From Niallia sp. FSL W8-0635 (GTDB lineage Bacteria; Bacillota; Bacilli; Bacillales; Cytobacillaceae): 64,000 nucleotides of DNA. Position 1 is the first letter of the stretch, and the number at the start of each line of letters is the position of its first letter. Both the position numbers and the translations under genes were made by a program. The stretch lies in assembly GCF_038007965.1 (NCBI RefSeq), contig NZ_JBBOYD010000001.1, positions 3,202,501 to 3,266,500 on the forward strand, written 5' to 3'. Below the pieces are notes generated by a model that saw only the letters and a list, made by a program, of their open reading frames with translations, made no database searches and was not told the DNA's origin. Below are positions 29,366-39,764 of this stretch, in pieces.

Positions 29366-31717
29366 TTATTTAAATTCCACAACAGTCACACCGCTTCCGC
29401 CTTCTCCAGCATCCCCAAAGCGAATTTTCTTCACAGCTCTGTGATTTTTCAAATATTCTTGAACACCTGAACGTAGAGCCCCTGTTCCTTTTCCATGAAT
29501 AATCGAAACTCGAGGGTAGCCAGCAAGCAGGCTATCATCAATATATTTTTCTACTCTTGCTAAAGCATTTTCAAATCTTTCGCCACGTAAATCTAATTCC
29601 AAGCTCACATGATAATCTTTTCCTTTTATCGTAGCAAGCGGTTTTGTTTCCACTACCTTTTGTGCTTTTATGAATTCAAGATCCTTTTCTTTCACTTTCA
29701 TTTTCATAATGCCAATTTGAACTTGCCATTCTTTATCAGAAACCTTTTGTAGTAACTGTCCTTTTTGATTAAAGCTAAGCACCTTTACTTCATCACCTGG
29801 TTGAAAAACATGGCTGGAATTGGTTGGCGCTTGTTGTTTTTTCCTTTCTATCTGCGGTGTTGCATCATCTAATCGTTTTCTTGCATCAATTAATTCATGC
29901 TCTTTTATTTCCGCACGTTTTTCAAGCTGCAATTTTCTTAAATCACCAATAACAGCTTCTGCTTCTTTCTTCGCCTCTTCAATAATTTCTTTCGCTTCTT
30001 TTTTTGCTTTTTCTTGTAATGTTTCTTTCTTCCCGTAATATTCCATTACCTGTTTCTGTAAATCTCGATGAAGCATTTCTGCTTGTTTTAATAAATCTTT
30101 AGCTTCTTCATGCTCCCTTTCAGCATGTCTACGGCTTTCCTCTAATGAAGCAATCATATTCTCGATTTTATTATTATCTTCACTGACATGTGAACGAGCA
30201 GTCTCAATCACATCTTCTTTCAAACCTAGTCGTTTACTAATTTCAAAGGCATTACTTCTACCTGGTACGCCGATTAGTAAGCGATAGGTTGGGCTTAGTG
30301 TTTCAATATCAAATTCTACACTAGCATTCACAACACTTTCTCGGTTATAGCCATATGCCTTTAGCTCTGGATAGTGAGTGGTTGCGATGACCCTTGCTCC
30401 TCTTTTATTTACTTCATCAAGAATAGAAATAGCAAGTGCTGCCCCTTCCTGAGGATCTGTTCCTGCTCCTAACTCGTCAAATAAGACAAGGCTCTCATGG
30501 TCAACCTTTTCAAGTATACTTACGATATTAACCATATGGGAGGAGAATGTACTCAATGATTGTTCAATGGATTGCTCATCTCCAATATCTGCATAAACGG
30601 ATTTAAATACACCCATTTCTGAACCATCTAGAACTGGAATTTGAAGACCAGCCTGCGCCATTAAAGTACATAATCCTACTGTTTTTAAGGTTACTGTTTT
30701 ACCACCTGTATTTGGCCCGGTAATAACAATCGATGTATATGTATCTCCAAGAACAATGTCATTTGCCACTACTACTTCTGGTGGTATAAGTGGATGCTTA
30801 GCCTTAAGAAGTACAATTTTTCCTTCATCGTTGATTTTTGGTTTCGATGCTTTCAAGCGATGAGCATATTTTGCTTTTGCAAACATAAAATCAATGTCTG
30901 CTAAAACCGTAACAATATGCAATAATTCTTCTTCATTTTGCGCTACAAGTGCAGTTAATTGGGTTAAGATACGGTCTATCTCTTGCTGCTCCTTAACACG
31001 AATTCCTTGCAGTTCATTATTTAAGGTAACTACGGACTGTGGCTCAATAAACAAAGTCTGACCGGAAGCACTTTGATCATGAACTATTCCACCATAGTTT
31101 CCTCTATATTCTTGTTTAACTGGAATAACATAGCGATCATTTCTTATTGTAATAATACTGTCCGAAAGCATCTTTTGAGCATTAGAGGAGCGGATCATGC
31201 TTTCTAGCTTCTCCCGTACCTTTGCTTCGTTTCTACGTAATTGATTTCTCAATGTTCTAAGTGTATCACTCGCGCTATCCAAGACCGAACCCTGTTCATC
31301 AATCGCCATCTTTATCTCTTCTTCTACATCAGCAAGTACTGTAATACTATCTGTTAAGGTAAAAAGAAATGGCACAGCTTCTTCCTCATGAAACTCTTCA
31401 ATGAAACGTTTCATTTGTCTACTAGCATGGACCGTGCTTGCAATATGATTTAATTCTAGTGGACTCAGCATTCCACCAATAGAAGACCTTTTCACATGGG
31501 CGCCGATATCATAAATTCCATCAAGAGGAATCGTTCCCCGCATTCGATATACTTTAGCAGCCTCATCTGTTTCATCCTGCCATCTTACTACTTCATTGTA
31601 ATCAGTAGAAGGAACTAAATCCTCCACTTTATTTCTTCCTAAAGAGGAAGATACATGCTCCATTAATTGAGCTTTAATTTTATCAAATTCTAACGTTTTT
31701 AATACTCTATCCTGCAT
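29366..31717 (-). CDS. mutSB: Endonuclease MutS2 / recombination and ribosome-rescue ATPase
   Basis: MutS2 is a non-mismatch-repair MutS homologue. It has 783 residues. N-terminal clamp/lever helices lead to an ABC-type ATPase with Walker [14 protein letters not shown] and Walker [15 protein letters not shown] long coiled coil ([18 protein letters not shown]...) follows, then the KOW-like linker and a C-terminal Smr endonuclease domain ([23 protein letters not shown]). In B. subtilis it is linked to recombination and to collided-ribosome splitting. It lies 85 bp after polX. Confidence 0.96.
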   Translation of the reverse strand: MQDRVLKTLEFDKIKAQLMEHVSSSLGRNKVEDLVPSTDYNEVVRWQDETDEAAKVYRMRGTIPLDGIYDIGAHVKRSSIGGMLSPLELNHIASTVHASRQMKRFIEEFHEEEAVPFLFTLTDSITVLADVEEEIKMAIDEQGSVLDSASDTLRTLRNQLRRNEAKVREKLESMIRSSNAQKMLSDSIITIRNDRYVIPVKQEYRGNYGGIVHDQSASGQTLFIEPQSVVTLNNELQGIRVKEQQEIDRILTQLTALVAQNEEELLHIVTVLADIDFMFAKAKYAHRLKASKPKINDEGKIVLLKAKHPLIPPEVVVANDIVLGDTYTSIVITGPNTGGKTVTLKTVGLCTLMAQAGLQIPVLDGSEMGVFKSVYADIGDEQSIEQSLSTFSSHMVNIVSILEKVDHESLVLFDELGAGTDPQEGAALAISILDEVNKRGARVIATTHYPELKAYGYNRESVVNASVEFDIETLSPTYRLLIGVPGRSNAFEISKRLGLKEDVIETARSHVSEDNNKIENMIASLEESRRHAEREHEEAKDLLKQAEMLHRDLQKQVMEYYGKKETLQEKAKKEAKEIIEEAKKEAEAVIGDLRKLQLEKRAEIKEHELIDARKRLDDATPQIERKKQQAPTNSSHVFQPGDEVKVLSFNQKGQLLQKVSDKEWQVQIGIMKMKVKEKDLEFIKAQKVVETKPLATIKGKDYHVSLELDLRGERFENALARVEKYIDDSLLAGYPRVSIIHGKGTGALRSGVQEYLKNHRAVKKIRFGDAGEGGSGVTVVEFK

Positions 31718-31802
31718 GGAGTAATCTCCTTTGCTATCCCACTTATGGGTTAATGATGTTTTTTCGTTTTTTCTATTTTCTTGCGTAATACTACTTCTTC
31801 AT

Positions 31803-33515
31803 TTAGCCTTTATACAAAAACGCCAATAGCTCATCCTTTGTCATCGCATTTAGGACCGATGATTTTTTTACCCATCCTTTTTTCGCTGTGGAAACACCTA
31901 TTGCCATATTTTGAAGCTCATGCTTATAATGGGCATCTGTATTAATAACAATCTTCACCCCTGCATCCTGCGCCATTTTGATATATGTTGCATTTAAATC
32001 TAAACGGTTAGGATTACTATTTAGCTCTAAAACCGTGTTCGTTTCTTTTGCTAATTGAATAAGCATGTCCATATCGACATCATATCCATCCCTCTTACCA
32101 ATTTTTCTTCCAGTTGGGTGGGCAATGATATCGACATACTTATTTTCCATTGCAGCTTTTAAACGATTCATAATCTTTTCCTTAGATTGTGAAAACGCTG
32201 AATGAATAGAAGCAATAACAATATCTAATTCTTTCAATAAATCTTCCTCATAATCTAAGGTCCCATCTGGAAGAATATCCATTTCTGCACCAGCTAAAAT
32301 AGTTATATCCTCATACTTCGCATTAAGTCTTTTAATTTCTTGTATTTGCTTTCGTACTCTTTCTGGTGTTAATCCATTTGCTACCTTTAAATATTGGGAA
32401 TGGTCGGTAATGGCCATATATTGATAGCCTAATTTACGGTTTGCTTCTACCATTTCCTCCAATGTATGTGCACCATCACTTGCTGTTGTATGCATATGCA
32501 AATCTCCTTTAATATCTTCCAAGGAGATTAGCTCACTATGTTCTGAATAGTTGTCTACTTCTTTTCCATCTTCTCTTATTTCAGGAGGAATAAATGGTAG
32601 TCCAAAATAATGGTAGAAAGCTTCTTCTGTTTCAAAGGTTTTAACTTCGCCTGTTTCATTATTCTCCACGCCATATTCGCTTATTTTTTCTCCCCGTTCC
32701 TTTGCTAGCTGTCTCATCCGTACATTATGTTCCTTTGAACCTGTGAAATGATGCAGTGTTGTTGCAAATTCCTTTGGCTTTACTAAACGAAAGTCTATAG
32801 AAACATCATACTCTAATCCAAGAACAACACTTACTTTTGTTGTACCTGCCCCAATTACCTCTTTAATAGATGACAGCTGAAGCAACTGAGTTTTCACCTG
32901 TTCTGGATCCTCTGTTGCGATTATAAAATCTAAATCCTTAATGGTCTCTCTCACTCTTCTTAAGCTTCCTGCTCTTGAATAGCGGACAACACCATCCATT
33001 TTCGCTAATGCCTCTTCAATCGAAACCGCAATTGGAATCATAAAGGCAATTGGTAATCTATCTGGTCTTGATCCAACATTTTGAAGGGACTCTAGTATTT
33101 TTTCCTCTGTCTTTTTTCCAAATCCCTTTAATGCCTGAACTTTTCCTTCTAAACAGGCATTCTTTAAATCATCAGCATTTTCAACAGATAGCTCTTTATA
33201 CAATCTCGCTATCTTTTTCCCACCAAGACCAGGTAGCTGTAACAAAGGTATTAACCCTTTCGGAACTTCTTCTTTCAGTTCTTGTAATACGGAAGACTTT
33301 CCTTCTTGTATATATTCTTCAATAACAGCAGCTGTCCCCTTACCGATTCCAGGTAGTTCTGTTAAGTCTGTTATTTCTGTTAAATTTTTTTCACTCGTTT
33401 CAATTGTATTAGCAGCTTTTCGAAAGGCAGAAATTTTAAAAGGATTTTCTCCCTTAAGCTCCATATAAATCGCTATTTGCTCTAATAATCGAATAATATC
33501 TTTATTTGTTAACAT
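31803..33515 (-). CDS. polX: DNA polymerase/3'-5' exonuclease PolX
   Basis: This family X repair polymerase has a PHP exonuclease. Helix-hairpin-helix segments (LPGIGKGTAAVIEEYI, LPGLGGKKIARLYKEL) lead into the nucleotidyltransferase palm with acidic residues in LRRVRETIKDLDFI. The C-terminal PHP domain has GDLHMHTTASDG, ITDHSQYL, and NTDAHYK. With ATG 33515 (GGTGAT upstream) it is 570 residues, equal to B. subtilis. The frame open to 33533 lacks support. Confidence 0.96.
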   Translation of the reverse strand: MLTNKDIIRLLEQIAIYMELKGENPFKISAFRKAANTIETSEKNLTEITDLTELPGIGKGTAAVIEEYIQEGKSSVLQELKEEVPKGLIPLLQLPGLGGKKIARLYKELSVENADDLKNACLEGKVQALKGFGKKTEEKILESLQNVGSRPDRLPIAFMIPIAVSIEEALAKMDGVVRYSRAGSLRRVRETIKDLDFIIATEDPEQVKTQLLQLSSIKEVIGAGTTKVSVVLGLEYDVSIDFRLVKPKEFATTLHHFTGSKEHNVRMRQLAKERGEKISEYGVENNETGEVKTFETEEAFYHYFGLPFIPPEIREDGKEVDNYSEHSELISLEDIKGDLHMHTTASDGAHTLEEMVEANRKLGYQYMAITDHSQYLKVANGLTPERVRKQIQEIKRLNAKYEDITILAGAEMDILPDGTLDYEEDLLKELDIVIASIHSAFSQSKEKIMNRLKAAMENKYVDIIAHPTGRKIGKRDGYDVDMDMLIQLAKETNTVLELNSNPNRLDLNATYIKMAQDAGVKIVINTDAHYKHELQNMAIGVSTAKKGWVKKSSVLNAMTKDELLAFLYKG

Positions 33516-33624
33516 CTCATCACCCACATGCATAAAATAAGCCTTCTACTTTCAATTCCTACCTACTATCATACCATGAACTGCTACAATTCTATAATGA
33601 AGTCATATTGTAGGAAACATACTA

Positions 33625-33661
33625 AAAACTCCTCTAGCTACATACAAAGCTAGAAGAGTTT
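33625..33661 (-). terminator. Terminator between the cvpA-family gene and polX
   Basis: aaactcttctagct pairs with agctagaggagttttt around an 8-base loop, with a U-run on the minus strand. polX therefore needs its own promoter or read-through. Confidence 0.8.
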
Positions 33662-33669
33662 CCTAATTT

Positions 33670-34218
33670 CTATGAAGCGATATAATCGAACCATAAATCT
33701 TTTATTTTCTCAGAAAAATATGGAGTATTTTCTATCATCCAAGCTGCTACAGAGGATTCGTTTAATTGAACTTGCATAAAATTAATTGGTATTAAAATAA
33801 AAATATATAATAGAAGGAATAATAGCAAATATGTTTCAATAAATCCTAATACAGCACCAGCCCAAGTATTTAACTGCTTTAAAACAGGAATACTAGCAAC
33901 AAAATCTATCATACTACCAAGAATTTGCCAAATAATCTTTACAACAAAGAAAATCACAATAAAAGAGAAGCCTCTATAAAAAACATCTTCTATATTCGCT
34001 GTTTGAATAAAGGAATGCAGAAAACTACTTTCTCCTGTATTTGGATATGGAATCCATAGTGTTAGTTTTTGTGATAGTGGAATATAATATTTATTAGCAA
34101 CTATAAACGCAACAATAAATCCTGTTAAGTGAATAATTTGCATAATAAACCCTCTTTTTAGTCCTCTTAGAAGACCAAAAAGTAGTAAAATAATCAAAAT
34201 AATATCCAACATGAACAT
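33670..34218 (-). CDS. yshB: CvpA family membrane protein YshB
   Basis: The 182-residue protein has four hydrophobic helices and the CvpA N-terminal pattern DIILIILLLFGLLRGLKRGFI. E. coli CvpA is linked to colicin V production and envelope stress; the Bacillus role is unknown. AAAGGA precedes ATG 34218, 2 bp after the zapA stop, so the two are co-transcribed. Confidence 0.88.
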   Translation of the reverse strand: MFMLDIILIILLLFGLLRGLKRGFIMQIIHLTGFIVAFIVANKYYIPLSQKLTLWIPYPNTGESSFLHSFIQTANIEDVFYRGFSFIVIFFVVKIIWQILGSMIDFVASIPVLKQLNTWAGAVLGFIETYLLLFLLLYIFILIPINFMQVQLNESSVAAWMIENTPYFSEKIKDLWFDYIAS

Positions 34219-34220
34219 TG

Positions 34221-34481
34221 TCAGTCCTTTTCTCTTTTTAATTCTTCTTCCAATTCTTTCACTCGATCTTCTAGCTTTACAAAGTCGTTTACTATATTAA
34301 CAGCAGTAAGGACTGCGAGTTTATTTAAATCAAGTGAGGGATTCATGACATGAATTTCACGCATTTTTTCATCTACTATGGAGGCAACCAGTCTAACATG
34401 ACTCGAAGGTTCTTCCCCTATTATTGTATATGGTGTTCCGTATATATCAACATTTGTACGATTTTTAGGGGTATTTGACAC
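34221..34481 (-). CDS. zapA: Cell division protein ZapA
   Basis: ZapA bundles FtsZ at midcell. It has 86 residues: an N-terminal beta domain (VDIYGTPYTIIGEE), a conserved NKLAVLTAVNIVNDFVKLEDRV helix, and a short coiled-coil tail. I chose GTG 34481 because GGAGG lies 7 bp upstream; the ATG at 34487 is only one base from that site. In B. subtilis rnhC lies between pheT and zapA; it is absent here. Confidence 0.92.
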   Translation of the reverse strand: MSNTPKNRTNVDIYGTPYTIIGEEPSSHVRLVASIVDEKMREIHVMNPSLDLNKLAVLTAVNIVNDFVKLEDRVKELEEELKREKD

Positions 34482-34610
34482 GCCCATGCCTCCATTCTAA
34501 AGAATCCTAGTTTCTATCATATCATGAACTATTCTTGCTAGGGAAGTCATTCGAATAGATTCTCTCTCAAGACTTTTGATAAAGGGAAATAATTACTATT
34601 TTCGTTAAAT

Positions 34611-34647
34611 AAAAAAACATCCCAAAATGGAATTCTAGGATGTTTTT
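34611..34647 (-). terminator. Terminator after pheT
   Basis: aaaaacatcc pairs with ggatgttttt around a loop of about 15 bases, with T-runs, 9 bp past pheT. The rest of 34482-34610 holds no gene. Confidence 0.8.
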
Positions 34648-34655
34648 CTATTTCC

Positions 34656-37070
34656 TTAGCCTCTTAAAGTAGCTCCTGCTTGTTCTTTCACTGCTGCAAG
34701 TACTTTTTCGTGGGCTTTACTAATCATTTCGTCTGTTAATGTTTGTTCTGGGTCAAAATATGTTAAGGAGAATGCAATTGATTTTTTGCCTTCCTCCATT
34801 TTCTCACCCTCATATAAATCAAACACTTGGACATCTTTCAATAATTTTCCACCGGCTTCAGTAATAATTTGTTGAAGATCGCCTGCTAAAATTTGTTTAT
34901 CCACAACTAAGGCAATATCTCTTGTTACATAAGGGAAACGAGGAATAGAAGTATAATGTAAAGCTTCTATTTCTACTGCAAATAATTTACTTAAGTCTAA
35001 TTCAAAGCAATACGTTTCTTTTAAATCTAATTCTCTTTGCATTTGCGGATGAACTTGACCTACAAACCCAATAACTTCTCCATCAAGGACGATTTCAGCC
35101 GTTCTTCCTGGATGCATCCCTTCCATTTCCGTTCTTGTATAAGTAATTTTTTCCGATACACCTAATTTTTGGAATAATCCTTCTAATACACCTTTTACTA
35201 CAAAGAAATCAACTGCTTTCTTCTCTCCTTGCCATGGATGTGTACTCCAAATTCCTGTAACCGCACCTGCTAAATGTTCTTTTTCTTCCGGAAGTTCCTG
35301 TTCTCCATTCGCTAAGAACACTACACCTGTTTCATAAACAGCTAGGCTTTCGTTTTGTCTTGCTGCATTATATTTAAGCACTTCTAAAAGCTGTGGTACA
35401 ATACTTTGACGTAATAACGCGCGTTCTTCACTCATTGGCATCGCAAGTTTGATTGGATTTCTTTTTTCTAAAGCAAAGCTATGCACTTTTGCTTCATTTG
35501 TTAGAGAATAGGTAATCGCTTGATATAAACCAGCGGATTCCAAATATCTACGAGCCATACGGCGCTTCTTCTGATAAGCAGTTAAGGCACCTGGTGTTGA
35601 TGCGCCAATAGGCAATGTTTTCGGTAAATTATCATACCCATAAAGGCGTGCAACTTCCTCCATTAAATCTGCCTCAATAACAATATCATTTCTTCTAGTC
35701 GGAACAGTCACGAGGAATGTATTACCCTCCACCTTTGTTGTAAATTGAAGACTGTCAAAAATGGCGGTTACTTCATTAGCTTCTAATGATGTTCCTAATG
35801 TTTGATTAATTTTTTCTAGTGTAATGGAAACAACTTTTGGCTCAGCAGTTAAGGTGTCAACTGCAACTTCCCCTTCAAGCACTTCTCCACCAGCATATAA
35901 ATGCAATAATTGACAAGCTCTTTCTGCAGCTACACGCACTCGATTTGGATCAATTCCTTTTTCATATCTTGCACTCGCTTCACTTCTTAAACCAATTACT
36001 TTTGAAGATTTACGAATTACTTTGCTGTCAAAATAAGCCGATTCTAATAAAACAGTAGTTGTATCAGATTTAACTTCAGAATTTGCTCCACCCATTACGC
36101 CGGCAACAGCAATTCCTTCTTGACCATTGGTAATAAGTAAATTATCTGCTGATAATGTTCTTTCTACTTCATCAAGAGTCGTCATTTTTTCTTCGTTTCG
36201 TGCTTTTCTAACTAGAATTTCTTTTGAACCAATTTTATCATAATCAAAAGCATGCAATGGTTGACCATATTCTAATAAAATATAGTTTGTAATATCTACT
36301 ACATTGTTATGTGGACGAATGCCTGCTGCCATTAATTTTCCTTGCATCCATAATGGAGATGGAGCAATTTTAATGTTCTTAATTACTCTCGCTGTATATA
36401 ACGGTGTATCTGCATTCTCTTCTACTGAAACTTGAATATAATCAGATGCCTTCTCATTAGTTGTTGGATATTCTGCTTTAGGTAATTTTACTTCTTTTCC
36501 TAAGATAGCAGCTACTTCATAAGCTACACCAAGCATGCTCAAGCAATCAGCACGGTTTGGAGTTAGACCTAATTCTAAGACAGCATCATTTCGTTGTAAG
36601 TATTCTAATGCATTTTTTCCAATCTCAACATCACTTGGAAAAACAAAAATACCTTGCGCATAATCTTTTGCAACAATTTTCCCTTCAATTCCAAGTTCTT
36701 GTAAAGAACAAATCATTCCATTTGATTCTTCTCCGCGAAGCTTTGCCTTTTTTATCTTAAAGTTGCCAGGAAGTACAGCTCCTACTTTCGCTACAGCTAC
36801 TTTTTGTCCCTTATCGACGTTTGGAGCTCCGCAAATAATTTGTATTGGGTCCCCTTCGCCTACATCTACTAAGCATTTATTTAATTTGTCTGCATTTGGG
36901 TGTTGTTCACGCTCTACTACATAACCGATAACAACATTTTTAATCCCTTCGTCGAGAATTTCAACACCTTCTACTTCAATCCCGCTTTTTGTAATTTTTT
37001 CCGCTAATTCATCGGGATTAATGCCATTTAAATCTACATATTCATTTAACCAATTATAGGATACTAACAT
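34656..37070 (-). CDS. pheT: Phenylalanyl-tRNA synthetase beta subunit PheT
   Basis: This is the large subunit of the (alpha-beta)2 enzyme charging tRNA-Phe. It has 804 residues. The N-terminal EMAP/tRNA-binding domain ([17 protein letters not shown]) is followed by B3/B4 editing ([19 protein letters not shown]), the B5 domain, the catalytic-like core and a C-terminal anticodon-binding ferredoxin fold ([17 protein letters not shown]). It starts 16 bp after pheS. Confidence 0.97.
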   Translation of the reverse strand: MLVSYNWLNEYVDLNGINPDELAEKITKSGIEVEGVEILDEGIKNVVIGYVVEREQHPNADKLNKCLVDVGEGDPIQIICGAPNVDKGQKVAVAKVGAVLPGNFKIKKAKLRGEESNGMICSLQELGIEGKIVAKDYAQGIFVFPSDVEIGKNALEYLQRNDAVLELGLTPNRADCLSMLGVAYEVAAILGKEVKLPKAEYPTTNEKASDYIQVSVEENADTPLYTARVIKNIKIAPSPLWMQGKLMAAGIRPHNNVVDITNYILLEYGQPLHAFDYDKIGSKEILVRKARNEEKMTTLDEVERTLSADNLLITNGQEGIAVAGVMGGANSEVKSDTTTVLLESAYFDSKVIRKSSKVIGLRSEASARYEKGIDPNRVRVAAERACQLLHLYAGGEVLEGEVAVDTLTAEPKVVSITLEKINQTLGTSLEANEVTAIFDSLQFTTKVEGNTFLVTVPTRRNDIVIEADLMEEVARLYGYDNLPKTLPIGASTPGALTAYQKKRRMARRYLESAGLYQAITYSLTNEAKVHSFALEKRNPIKLAMPMSEERALLRQSIVPQLLEVLKYNAARQNESLAVYETGVVFLANGEQELPEEKEHLAGAVTGIWSTHPWQGEKKAVDFFVVKGVLEGLFQKLGVSEKITYTRTEMEGMHPGRTAEIVLDGEVIGFVGQVHPQMQRELDLKETYCFELDLSKLFAVEIEALHYTSIPRFPYVTRDIALVVDKQILAGDLQQIITEAGGKLLKDVQVFDLYEGEKMEEGKKSIAFSLTYFDPEQTLTDEMISKAHEKVLAAVKEQAGATLRG

Positions 37071-37086
37071 TTTTTCTCCTCCACCC

Positions 37087-38127
37087 TTAATATTCCGGTA
37101 CTGTAAATTGTTTTAAGAAACGTACATCATTTGTATAGAAATGACGGATATCATCAATTCCATATTTCAACATCGCAATTCGCTCTGGACCCATTCCAAA
37201 AGCAAATCCAGAATATTTCTCCGAGTCAAATCCAGACATTTCCAATACATTAGGATGGACCATTCCAGCTCCTAGAATCTCAATCCAGCCTGTTTTTTTA
37301 CACACACTACAGCCAGCACCTTTACAGATAAAGCACGAAATATCTACTTCAACGGATGGCTCTGTGAATGGGAAAAAGCTTGGACGCAAACGAATTTCTC
37401 TATCTTCCCCAAACATTTTCTTAGCAAAAACTTCAAGTGTTCCAATTAAATCACTCATACGAATGTTTTCGTCTACTACAAGTCCTTCAATCTGCATAAA
37501 TTGGTGGGAATGAGTTGCATCATCATTATCACGACGATACACTTTACCAGGACAAATAATTTTTACTGGACCTTTCCCTTTATGCTTCTCAAGTGTTCTT
37601 GCTTGCATTGGTGAAGTTTGTGTTCTAAGCAATGTTTCTTCTGTTATATAGAATGAATCTTGCATATCTCGCGCTGGGTGATCTTTAGGAAGATTCAATG
37701 CTTCGAAATTATAGTAATCATTTTCTACTTCTGGTCCTTCTTCAACGGTATAGCCCATACCAATAAAGAGATCTTCTATTTCTTCGACTACTCTTGTAAG
37801 CGGATGGTGATTCCCTACAGAAACAGGACGTCCAGGTAAGGTAATATCAATCGTTTCAGATGCAATTTTTTCTTGAACAAGTGCCTCTTCTAGTGCTTTT
37901 TGTTTTGATTCAATGTGACTGGTAATTTCATCACGAATGACATTCACTAATGCACCCATTTTTGGTCTTTCTTCTGCAGATAGTTTACCCATTCCTTTTA
38001 ACACTTCTGTGATCGGACCTTTTTTACCTAAGTATGCGATACGAATTTCATTTAGCTCTTTCATCTCTTTGCTGTTTTCAATACGCGTTAGAGCTTCAGC
38101 TTGCAATTCTTTTAATTTATCTTCCAT
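37087..38127 (-). CDS. pheS: Phenylalanyl-tRNA synthetase alpha subunit PheS
   Basis: This is the catalytic class II subunit. It has 346 residues: an N-terminal coiled-coil arm, then motif 2 ([23 protein letters not shown]), the phenylalanine pocket, and motif 3 ([22 protein letters not shown]). A small cysteine cluster ([16 protein letters not shown]) is typical of bacterial PheS. It is preceded by a Phe T-box and is first gene of pheST. Confidence 0.97.
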   Translation of the reverse strand: MEDKLKELQAEALTRIENSKEMKELNEIRIAYLGKKGPITEVLKGMGKLSAEERPKMGALVNVIRDEITSHIESKQKALEEALVQEKIASETIDITLPGRPVSVGNHHPLTRVVEEIEDLFIGMGYTVEEGPEVENDYYNFEALNLPKDHPARDMQDSFYITEETLLRTQTSPMQARTLEKHKGKGPVKIICPGKVYRRDNDDATHSHQFMQIEGLVVDENIRMSDLIGTLEVFAKKMFGEDREIRLRPSFFPFTEPSVEVDISCFICKGAGCSVCKKTGWIEILGAGMVHPNVLEMSGFDSEKYSGFAFGMGPERIAMLKYGIDDIRHFYTNDVRFLKQFTVPEY

Positions 38128-38173
38128 TATATTTCCTCCTTATATATTAGTTGCTTTTGCATGAAAAACGGCA

Positions 38174-38455
38174 TAAAAAAACCTCATCCCCAAAAAAGGG
38201 ACGAGGTTTTTATCGCGGTACCACCCTAATTAACTTGTATGTATACTAAAACAAGTTCACTTCATTTGGATAACGGTAGTCTATACCGGTACATCTTTAC
38301 ATCTTTCTAAAAAAAAATGGTCCCGATGCCGACTCAGGAGGTGAACTTCATTCATGTTTTTAATAAAAATGCTTTCAGTCTAAGGCATTTTCTCCCTACA
38401 TTAAAAATCATCAATTACTTTTCTCCATCAATGTCTTTATTCATGTAATTTGGTT
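38174..38455 (-). ncRNA. T-box leader of pheST, specifier UUC (Phe)
   Basis: T-box core AGGGTGGTACCGCG (38214-38227) and the terminator aacctcatcccc/gggacgaggtt with a U-run (38174-38211) are visible on the minus strand. Stem I contains GAAGTTCACCTCC, with specifier TTC at 38343-38345. Uncharged tRNA-Phe would induce pheST. Confidence 0.93.
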
Positions 38456-38463
38456 TTAATTAT

Positions 38464-38492
38464 AATATATATCTAAATAGTTTTCAAATCAA
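38464..38492 (-). promoter_or_regulatory. Sigma-A promoter of pheST
   Basis: TTGATT (38487-38492) and TATATT (38464-38469) are spaced by 17 bp, just upstream of the T-box. Confidence 0.6.
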
Positions 38493-38555
38493 TCTATTTT
38501 CCCATTGTTAAAGTAACAATCCATTAACTACCAGCCTTTTGAAAAGGAAAATATT

Positions 38556-39302
38556 CTATTTAAAATAGTACATTAAAATCCCTGCTGCAACTGCAACATT
38601 TAAGGATTCACTTTTACCATGGATTGGAATATATAAATTTTTATCTGTCTTACTTAATACTTCGTTACTTACACCATTGCCTTCATTTCCAACAATTAAA
38701 CAAAATGATTCTGTTTTTTTTATTTCTCGATAATTTCTGCCATTTTCAAGTGCAGTACCGTAAACAGGGATATTTCTCTCTTTTAACGCATCGATAAATG
38801 CAGATAAATTTGTTTTTACAATTGGGAGGTGAAAATGGCTACCTTGCCCTGATCGTACTACTTTCGGATTATATATATCCACTGTTCCTTCTCCGATAAT
38901 AACAGCATCTATCCCTGCTGCATCTGCTGTTCGGATAATGGTTCCCATATTACCAGGATCTTGAACCTGATCAATCGCAATAAAGGTTTGTGCTGTGGAT
39001 AGAATATCTTGCTGATTTTGCTGTCTGCATAATGCGAGAATCCCTTGTGGTGTTTCTGTATCCGATAGCTCCTTAATAATTTCTTTTGTAACAACCGTTA
39101 TTGGAATCTCTCCATAATCCCAAGAAGGTACATCTATTTCTTCAGATATAATCAAATCGATAATTGCATCTGCTTTAAAAGCTTCTTCCACAAGATGAAA
39201 ACCTTCAACTAGGAACGTACCCGTCTTATCTCTGTCTTTTTTCGTCAATCTTTTCTTCCATTCTTTAATCTGGGGATTTTTCACTGAAAGTATGTGCTTC
39301 AC
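38556..39302 (-). CDS. ysgA: SpoU-family RNA 2'-O-methyltransferase YsgA
   Basis: The 248-residue protein has an N-terminal L30e-like substrate-binding domain (LVEGFHLVEEAFK) and a C-terminal SPOUT knot with the three motifs DQVQDPGNMGTIIRTADAAG, IVGNEGNGVSNEV and IPIHGKSESLNVAVAAGILMY. The target rRNA or tRNA site is not defined from sequence. It is located between sspI and pheS as in B. subtilis. Confidence 0.94.
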   Translation of the reverse strand: MKHILSVKNPQIKEWKKRLTKKDRDKTGTFLVEGFHLVEEAFKADAIIDLIISEEIDVPSWDYGEIPITVVTKEIIKELSDTETPQGILALCRQQNQQDILSTAQTFIAIDQVQDPGNMGTIIRTADAAGIDAVIIGEGTVDIYNPKVVRSGQGSHFHLPIVKTNLSAFIDALKERNIPVYGTALENGRNYREIKKTESFCLIVGNEGNGVSNEVLSKTDKNLYIPIHGKSESLNVAVAAGILMYYFK

Positions 39303-39452
39303 TTACAATTCTCCTTCATAATCACTAAATGATTTCACATTCATTAATATATCTTTTTACATTCCTTACATTATAACGTAAATAAAATACATAATAAATG
39401 CCATTAGTGAAATGATAAAAAATAGATATGTACACAAATAACTCTAGCCTTG

Positions 39453-39473
39453 CCATTTACAAATTGTAAATGG
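39453..39473. promoter_or_regulatory. Perfect dyad upstream of sspI
   Basis: ccatttacaa and ttgtaaatgg flank a single central base, 36 bp before the sspI start. It could be an operator or a leader hairpin. No clear sigma-G promoter could be assigned around it. Confidence 0.5.
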
Positions 39474-39509
39474 TTTGGATAGATAATTATGGAAAGAAGG
39501 GTGCTTATT

Positions 39510-39716
39510 ATGAATTTAAATTTACGAAATGCAATTATCCATAATGTTTCTGGTAATTCGCAGGATGAATTAAAGGATACCATTGTGGATGCTATTCAAA
39601 ATGGAGAAGAAAAAATGCTGCCTGGTTTAGGTGTTTTATTCGAAGTGATTTGGAAAAATTCCTCAGAAGAAGATAAGATAGAAATGCTGCATACATTAGA
39701 AAATGGATTAAAATAA
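39510..39716 (+). CDS. sspI: Small acid-soluble spore protein I
   Basis: SspI is a minor spore protein made in the forespore. It has 68 residues. It contains [19 protein letters not shown] and the strongly conserved [18 protein letters not shown] segment of the family. The ATG at 39510 has AAGGGTG upstream; the frame open to 39489 is not conserved. It is monocistronic, divergent from ysgA, with a strong terminator. Confidence 0.95.
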   Translation: MNLNLRNAIIHNVSGNSQDELKDTIVDAIQNGEEKMLPGLGVLFEVIWKNSSEEDKIEMLHTLENGLK

Positions 39717-39751
39717 ACATAAAGAAGGAGATTTCTCCTTCTTTATGTTTA
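39714..39751. terminator. Bidirectional terminator between sspI and xylB
   Basis: The near-perfect arms aaacataaagaaggaga/tctccttctttatgttt overlap the sspI stop and lie 14 bp from the xylB stop. Confidence 0.9.
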
Positions 39752-39764
39752 TTTCAGAATTAAA

